DNA from: Gautieria morchelliformis
Taxonomy: Eukaryota > Basidiomycota > Agaricomycetes > Gomphales > Gomphaceae
Assembly (NCBI GenBank): GCA_015179125.1
Contig: WHVA01000081.1
Location: 62,001 to 126,000 of the forward strand
Length of the DNA: 64,000 nucleotides
Direction: 5' to 3'
Shown: positions 1-12,708 of the stretch, in pieces
Position numbering within the stretch: the first letter of the stretch is position 1
Layout of the letters: each line of letters starts with the position of its first letter
Notes under the pieces: model-generated
The model's input: only the letters and a program-made list of their open reading frames with translations
Told to the model about the DNA's origin: nothing
The model's database searches: none
Position numbers and translations under genes: made by a program

Positions 1-289
1 CCAGCATCCCCCGGGATTCAAGACGAGCCGCAACAAGGCCAGGGACAAATATCCAAGAAAGACAAGCGCAGAGCTCGAGAAGCCGCCAAAAAGGCTCAAG
101 GAGAAGTCGATGGAGGTCATCAAGAAGTAAGCCCCCCTTTCTCACCCCGATCAATCACCTGATTGGAAGCAGTGCAACGTCTGCCACAGCATGTTCGACT
201 CCAGAACGAAGTTATTCGCTCATATTAAAGACACAGGTCACGCATTAGCCACACCTGATGGTGGTATGGCCCGGAAGGCTAAGCGATGA
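1..289 (+). CDS. 3' end of Jjj1/DNAJC21-like J-domain protein (partial)
   Basis: Two exons, 1-126 and 173-289, joined by a 46-nt GT-AG intron in phase 0. The first exon encodes a lysine/arginine-rich stretch (KKDKRRAREAAKKA). The second encodes a C2H2 zinc finger, CNVC then a helix ending HIKDTGH, and stops after a short basic tail. This combination is the C-terminus of the Jjj1/DNAJC21 family, a cytosolic Hsp70 co-chaperone that works in late 60S ribosomal-subunit maturation. The J domain lies outside the window to the left, so the identification rests on the C-terminal finger only. The stop at 287-289 is followed by 77 bp before the end of the convergent PNGase A gene. Confidence 0.72.
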
Positions 290-366
290 AGCGATATCCA
301 GTTTGCTCGATTGGCTGTGTACCCTTCCTTGTATTCAAATAGAAAGCCAGCATACCCACAATACTA

Positions 367-2872
367 CTATATCGCCAGTGAACCCGACTGATGATCATGT
401 ACTAGACTTGAGTTACTGGCGGTGGGAGTTCCCGTTGTGATGTTTATGAGTGTTGCGACCTCGACGTCCCGGGAGTAAGTTCTAGATTCTTCGTCTCTGT
501 AGTTGAACTGTTCGCTCGTCCTTCCGGTCCGAATTGTCACATTGGATTGATGCTCAAACTTGGTCATGTCAGCAGAAGACCAAGCCTCGAGAGGCGTAGA
601 CTTACTTCTGTCCCCTCACACGTCTGCACAGTATTTATCTCCGTCTCGAAGCCACCAAGAGCTGATCCTTGCGAAAATGCACGCTGATATGAGTGTTGCA
701 GGGAAACACCATAGTCAAAGAATGTTTCGTTTGGTGGGGATGATAGGACTGAGTAACTCAAGTTCAAGGCAAAGGGATAGGTAAACGTGTCGGAAACGAC
801 TGAGATACCGTTGTGCACGGAGGTAGATGAACCACGTGAAATTTGGGTAACATGCTGCGTGAAATGAGGATTCAGACGAGATTGCTGACCTGAATATTAT
901 CTCAGCATCACCTGTCTACTGATGTTCTGGAGAGTCGTAGTGTAGACCTCTGCATTTGTAAACTGGGCGTATATCAACGTAAGAATTCGGATAACGAAAA
1001 ATTGACATCACATTGAGTTGTTGTTGCCAAGTAGTCGTCGTTGTCTTGCCGCTCCCAGTCGTCAACTGTCCTTGAATGTGAATAGTGCGGTTTGCGTTTG
1101 TAGTCACCGAGACGTTTGGTGCAACTCCTGCCACAGAACCCACGGTCGACGGATTCACGAATGGGGCCGCCTCATAGATTGTCAGGCCACCGGTCGTCGG
1201 CTCGTCGGACTCGTCAAGCAGTAACTGGGAGAGAACGTATGAGCTCTGTGTTGGATTAACGTTAAATACAAACCTGGAGGTTGCCTGAAACGATCCAGTT
1301 CTGATTGATAGAGAAATTGGCCCCCATACCAACTACATCAAGCGTGAACGCATGGGGCTTTCCATCACAAAGGCTGGGTACAAATGGTGTAATATCAATG
1401 TAGTATGTTGGACTGTCGAATGCGCCATAGGAAAGCATAGGCCTCCAAATAGAAGGCAAAAACTCGCCACTATATATCACAGCTATCAAACCACAACGGG
1501 TTAGTTATTTGCCATACCGAGAAAGAGTTACTCAACGGTACGGGAAGACGACGCCTGCTAATACGCCATCAACTAGGAGTTGAACCTCTCTGAAAGGACC
1601 TAGAGAGGAGTCAAAAATTTCTCGTTTGTCAAACAGCACAAATGCTGCCTTTTGGATTCGCTAATCCATCAGGCGCATCCCACTCGGGTAGTTGGGGGAA
1701 GAACTCGTCCGGTACATTTCCGTACTGCTTGTAGTTAGGGAGAGCAAGCAACCTAGGATTGACACCGCTCACCCAAAACTCTTCATCTCTGAAGGGAAAC
1801 ACCATAAGTGTTGGTGAATACTGGACAAGTGCGTGACTTACGCATTTCCAGAGGCATATATCTCGACAAAGGCTTGTGCGATATTGTGAGGAAGCGTCGT
1901 AAATTTGGTCTACAAACAAAATTGTTCAGATGAAATCCAGGCTGGATATCGTAAAGAAAAATGCGCACATTACCCGCTGGTGGAACAGAGAAGGCACTCC
2001 CTTGAGTCTGGCTATTACTTGAGAGAGGGAGGATGACGTCGGCAGTGGCTGCAGGTGGGTATTCGGCATTTGAGGGAAAAAATTGAGCTGTCAATATCAC
2101 TAGGAACACCGCTATCAGGTGTGAGTCCTCCTTTCAATGTTGTGATACATGCCATCATATTCGCCGGTCAAGCCCAGCCCGGCATCCAAAAGGTTCCCCA
2201 GATCAAACAGTAAGGTTCTACAAAACCACATTGTGAAAAAAGGAAAAAAAGGTGAAGACTGTCCTGTAAGAAAGGTGGTGACCGCAAGCTTACCCCCTTT
2301 TAGCAAATAAGGTGGTATACTTGGAAACATCTTTCGAAGTAGTCCAAACTATTCCATCCGTAGTAGGCTCAGGCGTCGAGGTTCTCCAGACTGCACAGCA
2401 TATCTTCCTAATTCTGAAAAGCACCGTAACATCTAAACTTACTTTCCACCCCAGCTAGATAGAGGTTCTAGATGAAACAGTGAGGAAAAGAAAACGCCCA
2501 GAAGTCCCGACAAAAAATATACCGCCAGCCGATCGAACTGGGTCTAAATGATGGTCTAGTGAGTCCTCGTGACTATTTGATAACTTTTGCATATCCTACC
2601 CCATTAGAAGTGGCAGTAATGTTTAAACCAATGGCAGCCCAGGTACCGGGGGCTCCACAATGCTGGGGGGGATCATATTCGACAACTGCGGGTTGGCCAA
2701 AGGAATTGGAAAATAAATGCTGCACAAGAACGACATCACAACTGTGTCCCGTGTCGGGGAAGCGCAAGGGCTGAGAAACTTGGAAATTTCGCAGCGGATC
2801 TCCAGGCAAAGGTTGGGTCCAAACAGCGAGGGGAAGCACTGTGAAAATGGAAAAATAAGACAGGCGGCGCAT
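367..2872 (-). CDS. Peptide-N4-(N-acetyl-beta-glucosaminyl)asparagine amidase A (PNGase A)-like secreted protein
   Basis: I reconstruct about 15 exons on the minus strand: 2872-2600, 2537-2523, 2467-2443, 2390-2294, 2217-2153, 2111-1969, 1909-1842, 1788-1773, 1724 to about 1537 (with one short intron near 1635), 1482-1274, 1224-1012, 962-912, 854-606 and 558-367. They sum to 588 codons, so the protein is about 587 aa. The start has a hydrophobic signal peptide (MRRLSYFSIFTVLPLAVW). Family landmarks appear in order: QHLFSNSFGQP, FDRLANLYLAGVEIWRTSTP, FDLGNLLD, FVEIYASGNADEEFWYGNVP, PFREVQLLVDG, YSGEFLPSIWRPMLSYGAFD and INQNWIVSGNLQ. These define the PNGase A family, which releases N-glycans from glycopeptides; secretion is expected. 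The intron at 2152-2112 uses a GC donor (GCATGT). The 40-nt intron near 1635 is the least certain. Confidence 0.88.
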
Positions 2873-3007
2873 GGTTCACAACAAACCGCAAAACGTGCTA
2901 ACGTGGCAATCTATGTAACGTAAATTAGTGCGCACTGCGAAAGCTTCCGAGAGTCCGGCGCTTACTCTCCCTTTGGTCCTTAGCGGGGGTCCTTAGCGGG
3001 GGAGACC

Positions 3008-3933
<926 letters not shown>

Positions 3934-4156
3934 TCGATGTTCTCCCAAAAGGTATAATTCGATAATCTTCGAAGAGTGAGAAGGATAAAGCCTCCAACTC
4001 TTCAAAAGCTGCTACAGCTTGACAACAGTGAGTTGGTCCCATAATTTCTGATCAGGCTTGCAGTGGCGTCACGGTTCGAAGCGCTCGCTCAGCGGCTGTG
4101 TTGGGTTCAAGGCTTCGAGTCGGCCCCTGACACAGTCCCCCATCTTAGTGAACAGA

Positions 4157-6889
4157 ATGTGGAATGGTCAGCCACCCCCTCATGGACAATATCCTCAAGG
4201 TAGCTACGCACCACCACCACCAGGTGCACCCGGAGGTTTTAGGTAGGTTCGTGTGTTAATGCCTTTCAACTCATTCTCACAATGCCGTATAGCTTTCCTA
4301 CACCGTAGGCGTTTTAAATTCATGGTCGCTGTGTTTCCTGAGATTTCTGCAGCCATATGTCACCTGGAAACTATCCATCTCCACAGCCAGTGCCCGGCGG
4401 GCACGGTTCTCCCTTGGGTCCTCCTCCCCCGATACCCCCTCGGGTTACGTCTGGCGGTTACGCACCTCCGCCTGGACCGCCTGGGCCAGGAGGATACCCC
4501 GCGTCGCCAGGACCGCCTGGGCCAGGAGGCTACGCTGCTCCCCCAGGACCGCCCGGGCCAGGAGGCTACGCTGCCCCCCCAGGACCGCCTGGACCAGGAG
4601 GCTACGCTGCTCCCCCAGGACCTCCCGGGCCAGGAGGCCGCCCTGCTCCCCCAGGACCCCCTTCCCACTCGTGAGTCACAGACTCCCATCCTGCTCTTCT
4701 AAGAGAGAGTGTTCGAATTCGTTCCGTTCTAGCTACGCCCCACCTGGCGGGCCACCTCCTTCTCATGGAGGCTATCCAGGTCAACAATACCATGGAACAC
4801 ACCAGGCTCCTCCCGTGAGGCAGTATGGAGCGCCTCCCTCTGGAAATTCCTCGCACCAATATGCACCCCCCTGTACGCAGTGATTAACCTCCTGAAACAG
4901 CTCGTACTGACCGTATTTACAGCTGGGCCACCACGTCCGTTCCCGACTTGTTATGTCTTCTGAAATGCTTAGCACTTTTACAGAGATGCCCCCGACCCAC
5001 ATACAGCACTATGGGCCTCAAGTACAAGACCCGAATCACCAAGTTCAGCAACCATATTTCAAGTATTCACAATGCACCGGAAAGAAAAAGGCTCTTTGCG
5101 TATGTTATGTCTGCAGTCGATCCGTTGGTATTATGGCTGATGTATTTCTTGATACAGATTGGCATAAATTATGTTGGGCAGAGCGGTGAACTCCGTGGCT
5201 GCCACAACGATGCTCGGAACCTAGTAAACTTCCTCTGCAGTGAGTCTCATGGTAGTCCTTTGTACCACTGGTGTCATGATTTTCATGCAGGCCACTTCGG
5301 CTATAAGAAGGACGACATCGTAGTCCTGACGGATGACGCCCGCGACCCTCGCCAAGTTCCCACTCGTGCCAATATCGTTTGTACTCCCTTTGTGTGCTGT
5401 TTTCATGACTTATTTCTCTCCCGAAGATTGCTGCTATGCGTTGGCTTGTAAGAGATGCACGTCCCAACGACTCTTTGTTCTTCCATTGTAAGCTTTTATG
5501 CCATCCAACTACCTCCTAAAGACCTACTTCTCCACCAGACTCTGGACACGGAGGACAGACGAAGGATTTAGACGGGGACGAGGCTGACGGGTTTGATGAA
5601 GGTTCGAATCGATCTCATTTCCTGACCTGTGAAGGATGATTGACTGCTGCGAGATAGTAATTTACCCAGTTGACTTTAAAGCTGCCTCGCACATCGTGGA
5701 TGACGAGATGCATATGATCATGGTGCGACGACGTCCGATTTTTAAGCCCTCACACGCTCAGTGAATATGCAGGTAAGGCCTTTGCCACCCGGCTGTCGCT
5801 TAACAGTAAGTCAGACGATTTTCGCTCTTGATTTCCCGCTTGAACTTGATTTTGCAGGCGATCTTCGATGTAAGTTTTACAGGCCAGGTACTTGTTACAT
5901 GCTCATCGTCTTCAATTGCTCCAGTCCTGTCACTCAGGCTCTGCCCTTGGTCAGTTTCCATCACCTGCTTGTCCCCTGGCATGGTCTTGACCTTTATTTT
6001 CTCCACATGGAAGATCTTCCATACATCGTGCGTGCCATAAATAACATTTTTTCTATGTCGTCTGACTTGCTCCCAGTACTCCACCGAAGGTAAGATCAAA
6101 GAACCCAATCTCGCCGCTGAAGCAGGTCAGGGCATTTTATCCGCGGCAACGTCTTACCTGCGTGGCGATTTGAGCGGCGCCATGAGCGGTGTGTCTTCCA
6201 TCTTCAAGACCGCTACAGGAGAAGGAAAGAAAGCCGAAGAGTACGCACGCCGAACTCGCACGAGCCCCGCAGATGTGGTGTGTGCTACCTGCACCGTGTA
6301 GCCATTCGCTGTTCACACAAATATCCCTAGATTTCTTGGAGTGGGTGCAAAGATTCACAAACTAGGTGGGAGAGAAATTTTATTTTTTCCCATGACACAA
6401 GGTTTATGTTATATTGCCAGCGCCGACACCGTGGAAGCTGGCAAAGCTACTGGTGCTATGAGCTACGTGGGTTACATATATTCTTTGACCGTGAAGCCGA
6501 ATCTCATTTTGCAACAGGCCTTTATTCATGCCCTCTGTGTGTATCATACGTGCAAGTCCTATTTGATGAGGATGATGCTCACATCATGCTGCAGCCGAAA
6601 ATCGTCAGCAAACGTACTCCCAGCTGCTGGTCTCACTCCGGTGAGTCCCGGATCTTGGTACTGGTTGCTCAGTCCTTCATACTATTATAACAGTGGGATT
6701 CTGAGAAGCTCAGGATACGATCAGAAACCTCAGGTATATAAAAAAATCTCAAATGCATATGTGCGCTTCTCACGTACCGGTTTACAGTTGTCAAGCTCTC
6801 ACCCTATGGTAAATCCCTCCCCCGCTTTTACCTATTCCATTTTAATAACCCGAGCTTGTAGGACACCAACGTGATGTTTATAGCTTGAT
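4157..6889 (+). CDS. Type I metacaspase with proline/glycine-rich prodomain
   Basis: Twenty-two exons can be placed: 4157-4242, 4353-4670, 4733-4872, 4923-4934, 4984-5099, 5158-5239, 5291-5376, 5427-5487, 5539-5601, 5658-5722, 5773-5805, 5858-5869, 5925-5949, 6014-6027, 6077-6277, 6331-6365, 6421-6466, 6518-6536, 6595-6640, 6694-6733, 6788-6808 and 6863-6889. They sum to 516 codons (515 aa) with every phase consistent. The prodomain (about 200 aa) is Pro/Gly/Tyr-rich with tandem [12 protein letters not shown] units. The caspase-like fold follows: [19 protein letters not shown], catalytic His in FFHYSGHGGQT, catalytic Cys in [19 protein letters not shown], and the C-terminus [16 protein letters not shown]. 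Metacaspases are Ca2+-dependent Arg/Lys-specific cysteine proteases linked to proteostasis and cell death. Several exons are only 12-25 nt. An upstream in-frame ATG exists at 4058; I chose 4157 because only sequence from there on looks like a prodomain. Confidence 0.93.
4489..4660 (+). repeat. Tandem 36-bp coding repeat in metacaspase prodomain
   Basis: About four to five head-to-tail units encode [12 protein letters not shown] with small variations, such as [12 protein letters not shown] in the first unit and GGRPAPP in the last. Copy number of such repeats commonly varies between strains. Confidence 0.85.
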
Positions 6890-7122
6890 GTGTAAACTCA
6901 CCACTGTCCTCGACCACCCATCGCTCTCGCATGTACAAAGTACTTGGTGCTATGCTGATGTCTTGTGTATTTATTCTTACGCCCAGAATCAATATATTCT
7001 TAAACCTCGATCGCAGTGACTGTAATATAGGAATCCTTAGGCATAATAATGTCCCAGAGCTTGACTTGAAGTGCAAGGACCCTATACTAAAAATACAAGC
7101 TGGTCTACAATGTAGGTGTATG

Positions 7123-8697
7123 TCAGGTTTCTAAAGACTTTGAGCCGTGCTTTGGACAACGGATGGAAACAATCTGAGCCATCCCGTGCTTGCCAAATGG
7201 AACTTCGCGTATCTTCGCATCTACAATAGGTATGACATTCGTCAGACTGGAAACCAGCATCGCACTCAAATGTCGCCCTTTGACCTAGCACGTGAAGCCG
7301 TCAGAAATGTGAGCTATGCTGGAATGTGACGGCCTAAACTTACGCAACCGTCGTCCAATCCGAATGACCACCTCTTAACGTCAAGTCCTCGTGAAGCAAA
7401 ATGACCGAAGACGATGTTGATCGGTAAGCAGGAGAGTTGAAGCGATGCTGATCCTAGCTCGTCCGGACGTTCCACTGTGATACCTTCGGGGGGCCCGTGG
7501 TGGTGGTAGCCATGGCATTGTTTCATAATCATGTCCCATAGCTCTGGCCATGGTGTCCCTTTGTTAGATTTACGGGACACCTTCCCATTATGCAGAACGG
7601 AGCGCATATTGAGAAGCACCCAAGGATCGCTATTTTGTTTGATGTCCCTAAGAAGGGCATGTTCTTGTGCGGTCCGTGTAGGATAAGACATGGAAGCTGC
7701 AGTGGGGACGTGTGCCAGGGGCTGTCTAGAATCATCAGGGGCATATGTCGGATCGAAAGGGAGGATCCCAGCATGAACAACAAGTGTGTGCAGTGAGGGT
7801 AGATGTATGACCAATGGAAGACTTCTCAGGTAAGAATACTGAGAAGCAGTCATATACCTGTAAACACTCTTCACTTCAAATACATCTGGGTGAAGCTGGA
7901 TAGTGGGTTACCTCGCGATGTTGTAATGATCACCCAAAAATTTCCAATGTTTGGGGATTGCCCATTTCAGCTTGTGGTTAGGCTTGTTTGAACGGAATCC
8001 GTGGGGGTACTTCCGCTCCAACGTCTTTAGCCAGCTTTTTCCTCCGCGATGTTCCTCCACCCACTCTATCCAAGCACGCCATTCAATCACCATCTGGTCG
8101 TGGTTTCCACGCACGCCTGTTACGTTGGAATCCGAGAATTGCGATAAAACCTGGAGTGAATCAGGCCCCTTGGCCACAAAATCACCCAAGTGGAACAAAC
8201 AGTCGCGTGTTGAGTTGTATGATATCTTGGATAGCAATTTGCTACAGAAAGTGAGTATCACTCCATACAAATGGGGCTAGTAGACTTGCTCAAGAGAGAA
8301 TTTCATGCCATGAATATCGCCCACGAATATCAGTCTTCGCTGATCTACATACCAATCACCAAACCTACATCATCAAGGTGTTAGGTGATGCAGAGGGTTC
8401 GGTGCCTACCAAGCGCCAACTCGCCGGCTGTGATGGTTCTTACATGCACAAGGTGACTGAAGTCCGGAAAGCCTGTTCTGAATTCAGTACCAAGAAAGCA
8501 CTGGGTCCATGCGATAAAGTACCTTTGATATCTTCCTTTGGACGGTCGGGAGAAAATAGGGGGAGCTCACCAACTGCCAGAACTGCGCCAGAGCCAAGGA
8601 GGCTATTCTGAAGACCAACCCATAAAAATGACGCCAGAAAAAGAAATACAACAGCGTAAGAGATTGTGGTCCTGACTTGTTGGTTTGCCATCGGCAT
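7123..8697 (-). CDS. Membrane-anchored calcineurin-like metallophosphatase (Ppn2/YNL217W-like)
   Basis: Minus-strand exons: 8697-8523, 8472-8410, 8344-8286, about 8225 (or 8241) to 7912, 7866-7344 and 7284-7123. An N-terminal signal anchor is visible at residues about 12-29 (ISYAVVFLFLASFLWVGL). The metallophosphatase motifs are present in order: RRLIFVGDIHGM, FHLGDFVAKGPDS, TGVRGNHDQ, TLVVHAGILPFDP and VFGHFASRGLDVKRWSFGLD, followed by GCVKGRHLSAML and the tail QIVSIRCPKH. This matches the fungal family that includes yeast Ppn2, a vacuolar Zn2+-dependent endopolyphosphatase; the substrate here is inferred. At the third intron, the only canonical acceptor that keeps frame is at 8226, which loses about four residues (LLSK) expected by the family, so this junction needs cDNA. 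A partial second copy of the 5' end lies at 35938-36600. Confidence 0.85.
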
Positions 8698-9705
8698 ACC
8701 CAGAATGAATCAGCACCGCCGTCAATCGCCGCGGCAGCGAAAACATTCTAGGCCACAAGGAGTCAAGTGCTCGAAGCAGTACTAGCTTCGCACGAGTAAG
8801 TGTAAGGACTAATTACCCTCTAGAATGCTCAAAGCAACACGGGAATATGTGCTACAGTGCAAGAAGCGCTACAGCCGCGCCTCTCGGGCCACTCTTTATT
8901 GTAAGACTTCCGATTTTTGTGACCCGTAGTACAGCACGAGTGCCACTGGACCCGAGTGACTTTTAGAGAGCTCTCGGCGAGGGGATAAGGAACACTGGTG
9001 CCTGACTGAGATAGATGTATGTATGTAGTACATGGCGCGAAAAATGCGGTGAAAAATGAAAGCTGACAATGGAAGAAGCCTTCTTAATTATCATGCAGGG
9101 ATATATATGAAGGGAGAGGGAGGGAATTCATGGCGTGAATGCTGACTCGCCTGCCAGTGGCGGGACTCGAGCCTACGCGAGCGATGAAGTTCAGCGGAAC
9201 TCCCGCGGTAGCGCACCGTGAGTGATAATACAAAGAAACAAAAGAAGAAAGAACACAAGGAGAGCGTTTCCAACAAGACGCGTCAGGTCACGCATGAGCT
9301 GCGAGGCGGGTGCGCTGTCTTCCCGCGTAAGCTCCGCGCGCACATGTGCATAGGGGTCTGTCTACGTCTCGCATGCGACAAGTGTCCTGCCAGAGGGGCT
9401 CACACCCTCCCTTTAATAGCTCGCCCTTGCGCATCCCTTTCCGTACTCACTTGCTGCCCTGCTCCTTGCAAGGTAAACAAGCACACTTGCTTGCTGCACC
9501 CACTAACCTCGCTTTAGTCCCACAGTTATTTTTTTACCCCAACCACCAATACTGACTAAGCAGAGCACCATGTTGTCTGTAACACTGTTGGAGGACTGAG
9601 AATAAGCAACCTCATCTTAGAGAAGTATCAAAAGAATGCAGAGAAGTTTCACCAGAGTTTGTTGAATGAGGCCAGAGTGACTCTAGATGCTCGAATGGAG
9701 AAATA
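8698..9705. other. Intergenic region, no gene recognised
   Basis: Upstream region of the phosphatase gene and left flank of the transposon block. About the first 160 bp resembles the duplicate at 36430-36600, so it carries the phosphatase 5' UTR and promoter. A stretch near 9150-9215 faintly resembles a tRNA T-arm read on the minus strand, but no acceptor stem can be closed. Nothing else is recognised. Confidence 0.5.
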
Positions 9706-10796
9706 CTGTTTTGGAACCCTTCAAGACTTTGGTGTTATTGCTAACACTTCAATCTATCAGAACATGTCATTTACCAGACTCAAAGAATATCAAACAATGC
9801 TGCAGCACAACTCCAGAAATTATTTAATATTTGTACCTTGGTTGCAATCCATGTAAGAACTTGAACTAGTCCATGTTAATACGGATGGAAGGCAATGCAT
9901 TTCTTAGCCAAAATATGAAGGAATGTACTTAGCAGGTGAGTTTGTAAATGGACTGCCCTGATAATCTACCAGTGCACTGCAATAAAACAAGAGATAAAAT
10001 GAAGTATGTGAGGTGGCTTTCACAAGTGACTCAACTTGACTTGTGAATGTTGCTAGATACACGCAGTAGTCTAATGTAAAAGTGCTCAGTGAACAGGTGC
10101 TTCACTCAGCCTATGTGTATATCTACCTAATGTAAAAGTGCTATACACACAGAGATAAGTGTCCTGTAGCTTTAGGCATAATATGGTACGTACCTCAGTG
10201 AACGGGTGCTTCACTGAGGTACATCTAACTACGAGTCTGATCTATATACCTGCTTCAGTCATTCAAGACCGAAGCTATTAACATTCTCCCTACTCTGATT
10301 GTCCGGTTGCGCCATGCGGGGCCCTGCTGCGTTCTACGCTTACCCATCGTATCCTAACTCCAACAGTGAAAGATATTAACCAGGACTTTCAACTGATTAA
10401 CACTCTCTCGGGTATTGGAGTGCGAATGGCAAGACTTTCAATTGACAGACTCACTCTGTAGAATTTCACCCGGAGGATTAGTCTAGGTGGCTAAGTAAAG
10501 CAACTACTTAACTGAGAATTACACACTAAAGTAAGTGAATAACCCTGGCTGGGATTAGCAGCTTAGTAAGATGCAAGTCACATGAGGTCACATGTAGATA
10601 GAAAATGGTAAATTGGCTGATGAAAGGCAGGTGAAAGGGCCTCCTTCTATATCGTATTGTACAGGTGCTTAACTAAGCGGTAGAACCTTGTATCTATTAA
10701 TGGAATGGGGGAATGAGTCACAAAGAAGCCTACAGAAAGTGTGGGAAGGTTCTGTCTGACTCATAATGACTCACAGTGACTCAAAATGACTCCTTC
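9706..10796 (-). repeat. LTR X copy in minus orientation
   Basis: The segment reads as the reverse complement of most of the LTR at 21919-22902. Its left end is the reverse complement of the terminal GGTTCCAAAACA, and matches continue through the region around 10690, where the reverse complement of the CCCCCATTCCATTAATAGATA stretch is found. The start of the LTR (TGTAAATAACC) is not at the right end in this orientation; instead it lies directly adjacent at 10797 in plus orientation, so the first roughly 190 bp look inverted. Confidence 0.6.
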
Positions 10797-10990
10797 CTGT
10801 AAATAACCTATGTACATAGTAGCTTAGCTAATGCCAGTGGGCCCCTTAGGGACACACTGTACAGTTCATGCATGGGAACCATCCGGCGGTTCCCAATCAC
10901 ACCTTACCTTATACTGTCACTACGTAGCATCCAGAATACCACACCTTGGTCAATTCTGTCTGCCCTTGTGACACAAGTGTCAGGGGACCA
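10797..10990 (+). repeat. Inverted 5' end of LTR X
   Basis: Begins TGTAAATAACC and includes CAGTGGGCCCCTTAGGGAC and the GTCACTAC-TAGCATC-AGAATACCACAC run, matching 21919 to about 22110 in the same orientation, opposite to the neighbouring LTR body at 9706-10796. Confidence 0.6.
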
Positions 10991-12708
10991 CCTGTTCTTC
11001 CTTTTATTTCCCTTCCTTGCATCTCTTCCTCACACCTCCTTCATTGCATCCTTCCTGTATTCCTTCTTCTTTTGTGCATCACCAACAGTGGTGTGACTTG
11101 CTTATGTCATTGTGTAGCAGCTATATAGTTTGTCGCTGAGGTAAGGAGATCCTCACTCTGTTCTCTTTGGATCTCCTCTACCTCAGGTAGCCACTCTATG
11201 GAGTAGAGCACCAGGTAGAGTCACCCTTACAGTAGAACAGAGTCACCCCCTGAAGACCGACGGTTTGGACTGGGCGTACCGAACGCGATGGGTTTCCACA
11301 TTGCGTACGTCGCTTCTGTGATGTCCCTCTTCTTTCTTGAAGACCGGCAACCTGGCTGGAGATTGCGCAGACCGAACGTGGAAGGATCCCACGTTGTGTT
11401 AGCAGCTGCCACCGGTGTCTTTCTTCGAGGCTTTTTCCTCGTGTTTCCACGAGAGAGAGTACCGTTCCGGACGGCACTATAAACCGCCGAAGCCAGTCCT
11501 GAGGACCTAGGGCCCAGGTAGGGTGTACCAACTTCTTTATTGCGACTTATCTACAATCCGAGTCCCTGGCGTCCACTACACACCACACACCTCTTTACGA
11601 CACCATCCTCTTTCACGTCTCATCCTAACACATTGATTCGACACCCCTGTATCCAACCACCTTCGTGCCTCTCTCACCTGACACCCCAACCCATCACCCT
11701 TCACAGCACGACCCCTCCTTCTGCTTCCCAACTTGGTCTTTTAAATTATATTCTGTTAAAGGAGGAAGTAACAAGGCAGGGTCAATAAGAAGCGCACACA
11801 TGAGCTGTAGAAGGACACACCACAAATCATCTATGGCATGCGCTCGACGGGGCCCGCGCGCGAAACGTCGATGCGCTGGCATGCAGTGACGATGTGCCAT
11901 TTGGGAGGCACTACGGCGTGATAGAATCCAGCCCATGCCTGCTTCACTGCAGTGTAGCGCTGCATCTTGCCGCTGTGTCTCTGTCTTGAAACAAGCCTGG
12001 TGACAGCATGCACAAGGGAGACGGAGGGAGAAGACGTACCTGCAGAGACAGCTCATAACCACGTGTGTAGCACACCCATCCTCTCAACTTACCCCACACG
12101 AACATTTGAGCTGCCCAAACCTGTGCTTCTCTCGCATCCACCAAAGGCCGTGCATGAGCATGCAGACTGCACCCCGTGTTGTAGCGTGACACCCTGCCTG
12201 CACCGCAGATGCAACCCCCGTGCCACGGGCACCTCTGCTGAGCACGCACAAGCGCAGCCTGCCGAAGGGCGTCGTACGGGCACACCACGTGATGGACCGG
12301 GAGTCGAGGAAGGCGACATGAGCTCATTTAGAGGCATGGCATGATAATCCAAGTGTCAGCAACTTACGGCCTTGGAAGAGAGCACACTTGCCGCACATCA
12401 TCCCAGCCCAGGGGATCCAAAGGTCACAGTACCTATGGCTGCCAGTGTACACGTGGGTGCTGCATATGTGCCACGAGCCAGCATGACGGCAATGCCCTTG
12501 ACGTCATGTGCGGCGTTATATGACATACACCCACTGTCCACGACGCCAGCCAGTCCCGACGCCCCACGTGCCTGGGAGCACCGTGCCATGGCCCATAGGC
12601 CAAGCCACCCACACCGAGGCTGTGCACGACCCAGCGCAGGGACTGTGCCGCTATGCATGCGCACGCGCACCTGCCCAGCTGTGACCTGGGCAGCGACCTC
12701 GGCATCAG
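10991..12708. other. Decayed repeat sequence, no gene recognised
   Basis: About 11000-11240 resembles the 3' part of the gypsy D LTR at 29075-29590 (TCTCTTTGGAT..CTCCT, then GTAGAGCA near the end), so it is probably an LTR relic. From 11240 to 12708 there are short open frames on both strands without recognisable domains. A minus-strand frame around 12400-12560 contains VVDSGCMSYNAAHDVKG, which could be a decayed retroviral-type protease (D-S-G), but no neighbouring pol sequence supports it. Confidence 0.35.

Noticed and set aside
4360-4859. Long minus-strand frames rich in Trp, Ser, Arg and Gly opposite the metacaspase prodomain
   Set aside because: They are the complement of the GC-rich tandem repeat that encodes the prodomain; no start context, domain or splice signals.
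9150-9215. Possible tRNA gene on the minus strand (GGCTCGAGTCCCGCC resembles a T-arm)
   Set aside because: The 3' CACTGGC has no complementary 5' acceptor stem at the right distance, the T-stem has a mismatch and no D-arm or anticodon arm can be placed.
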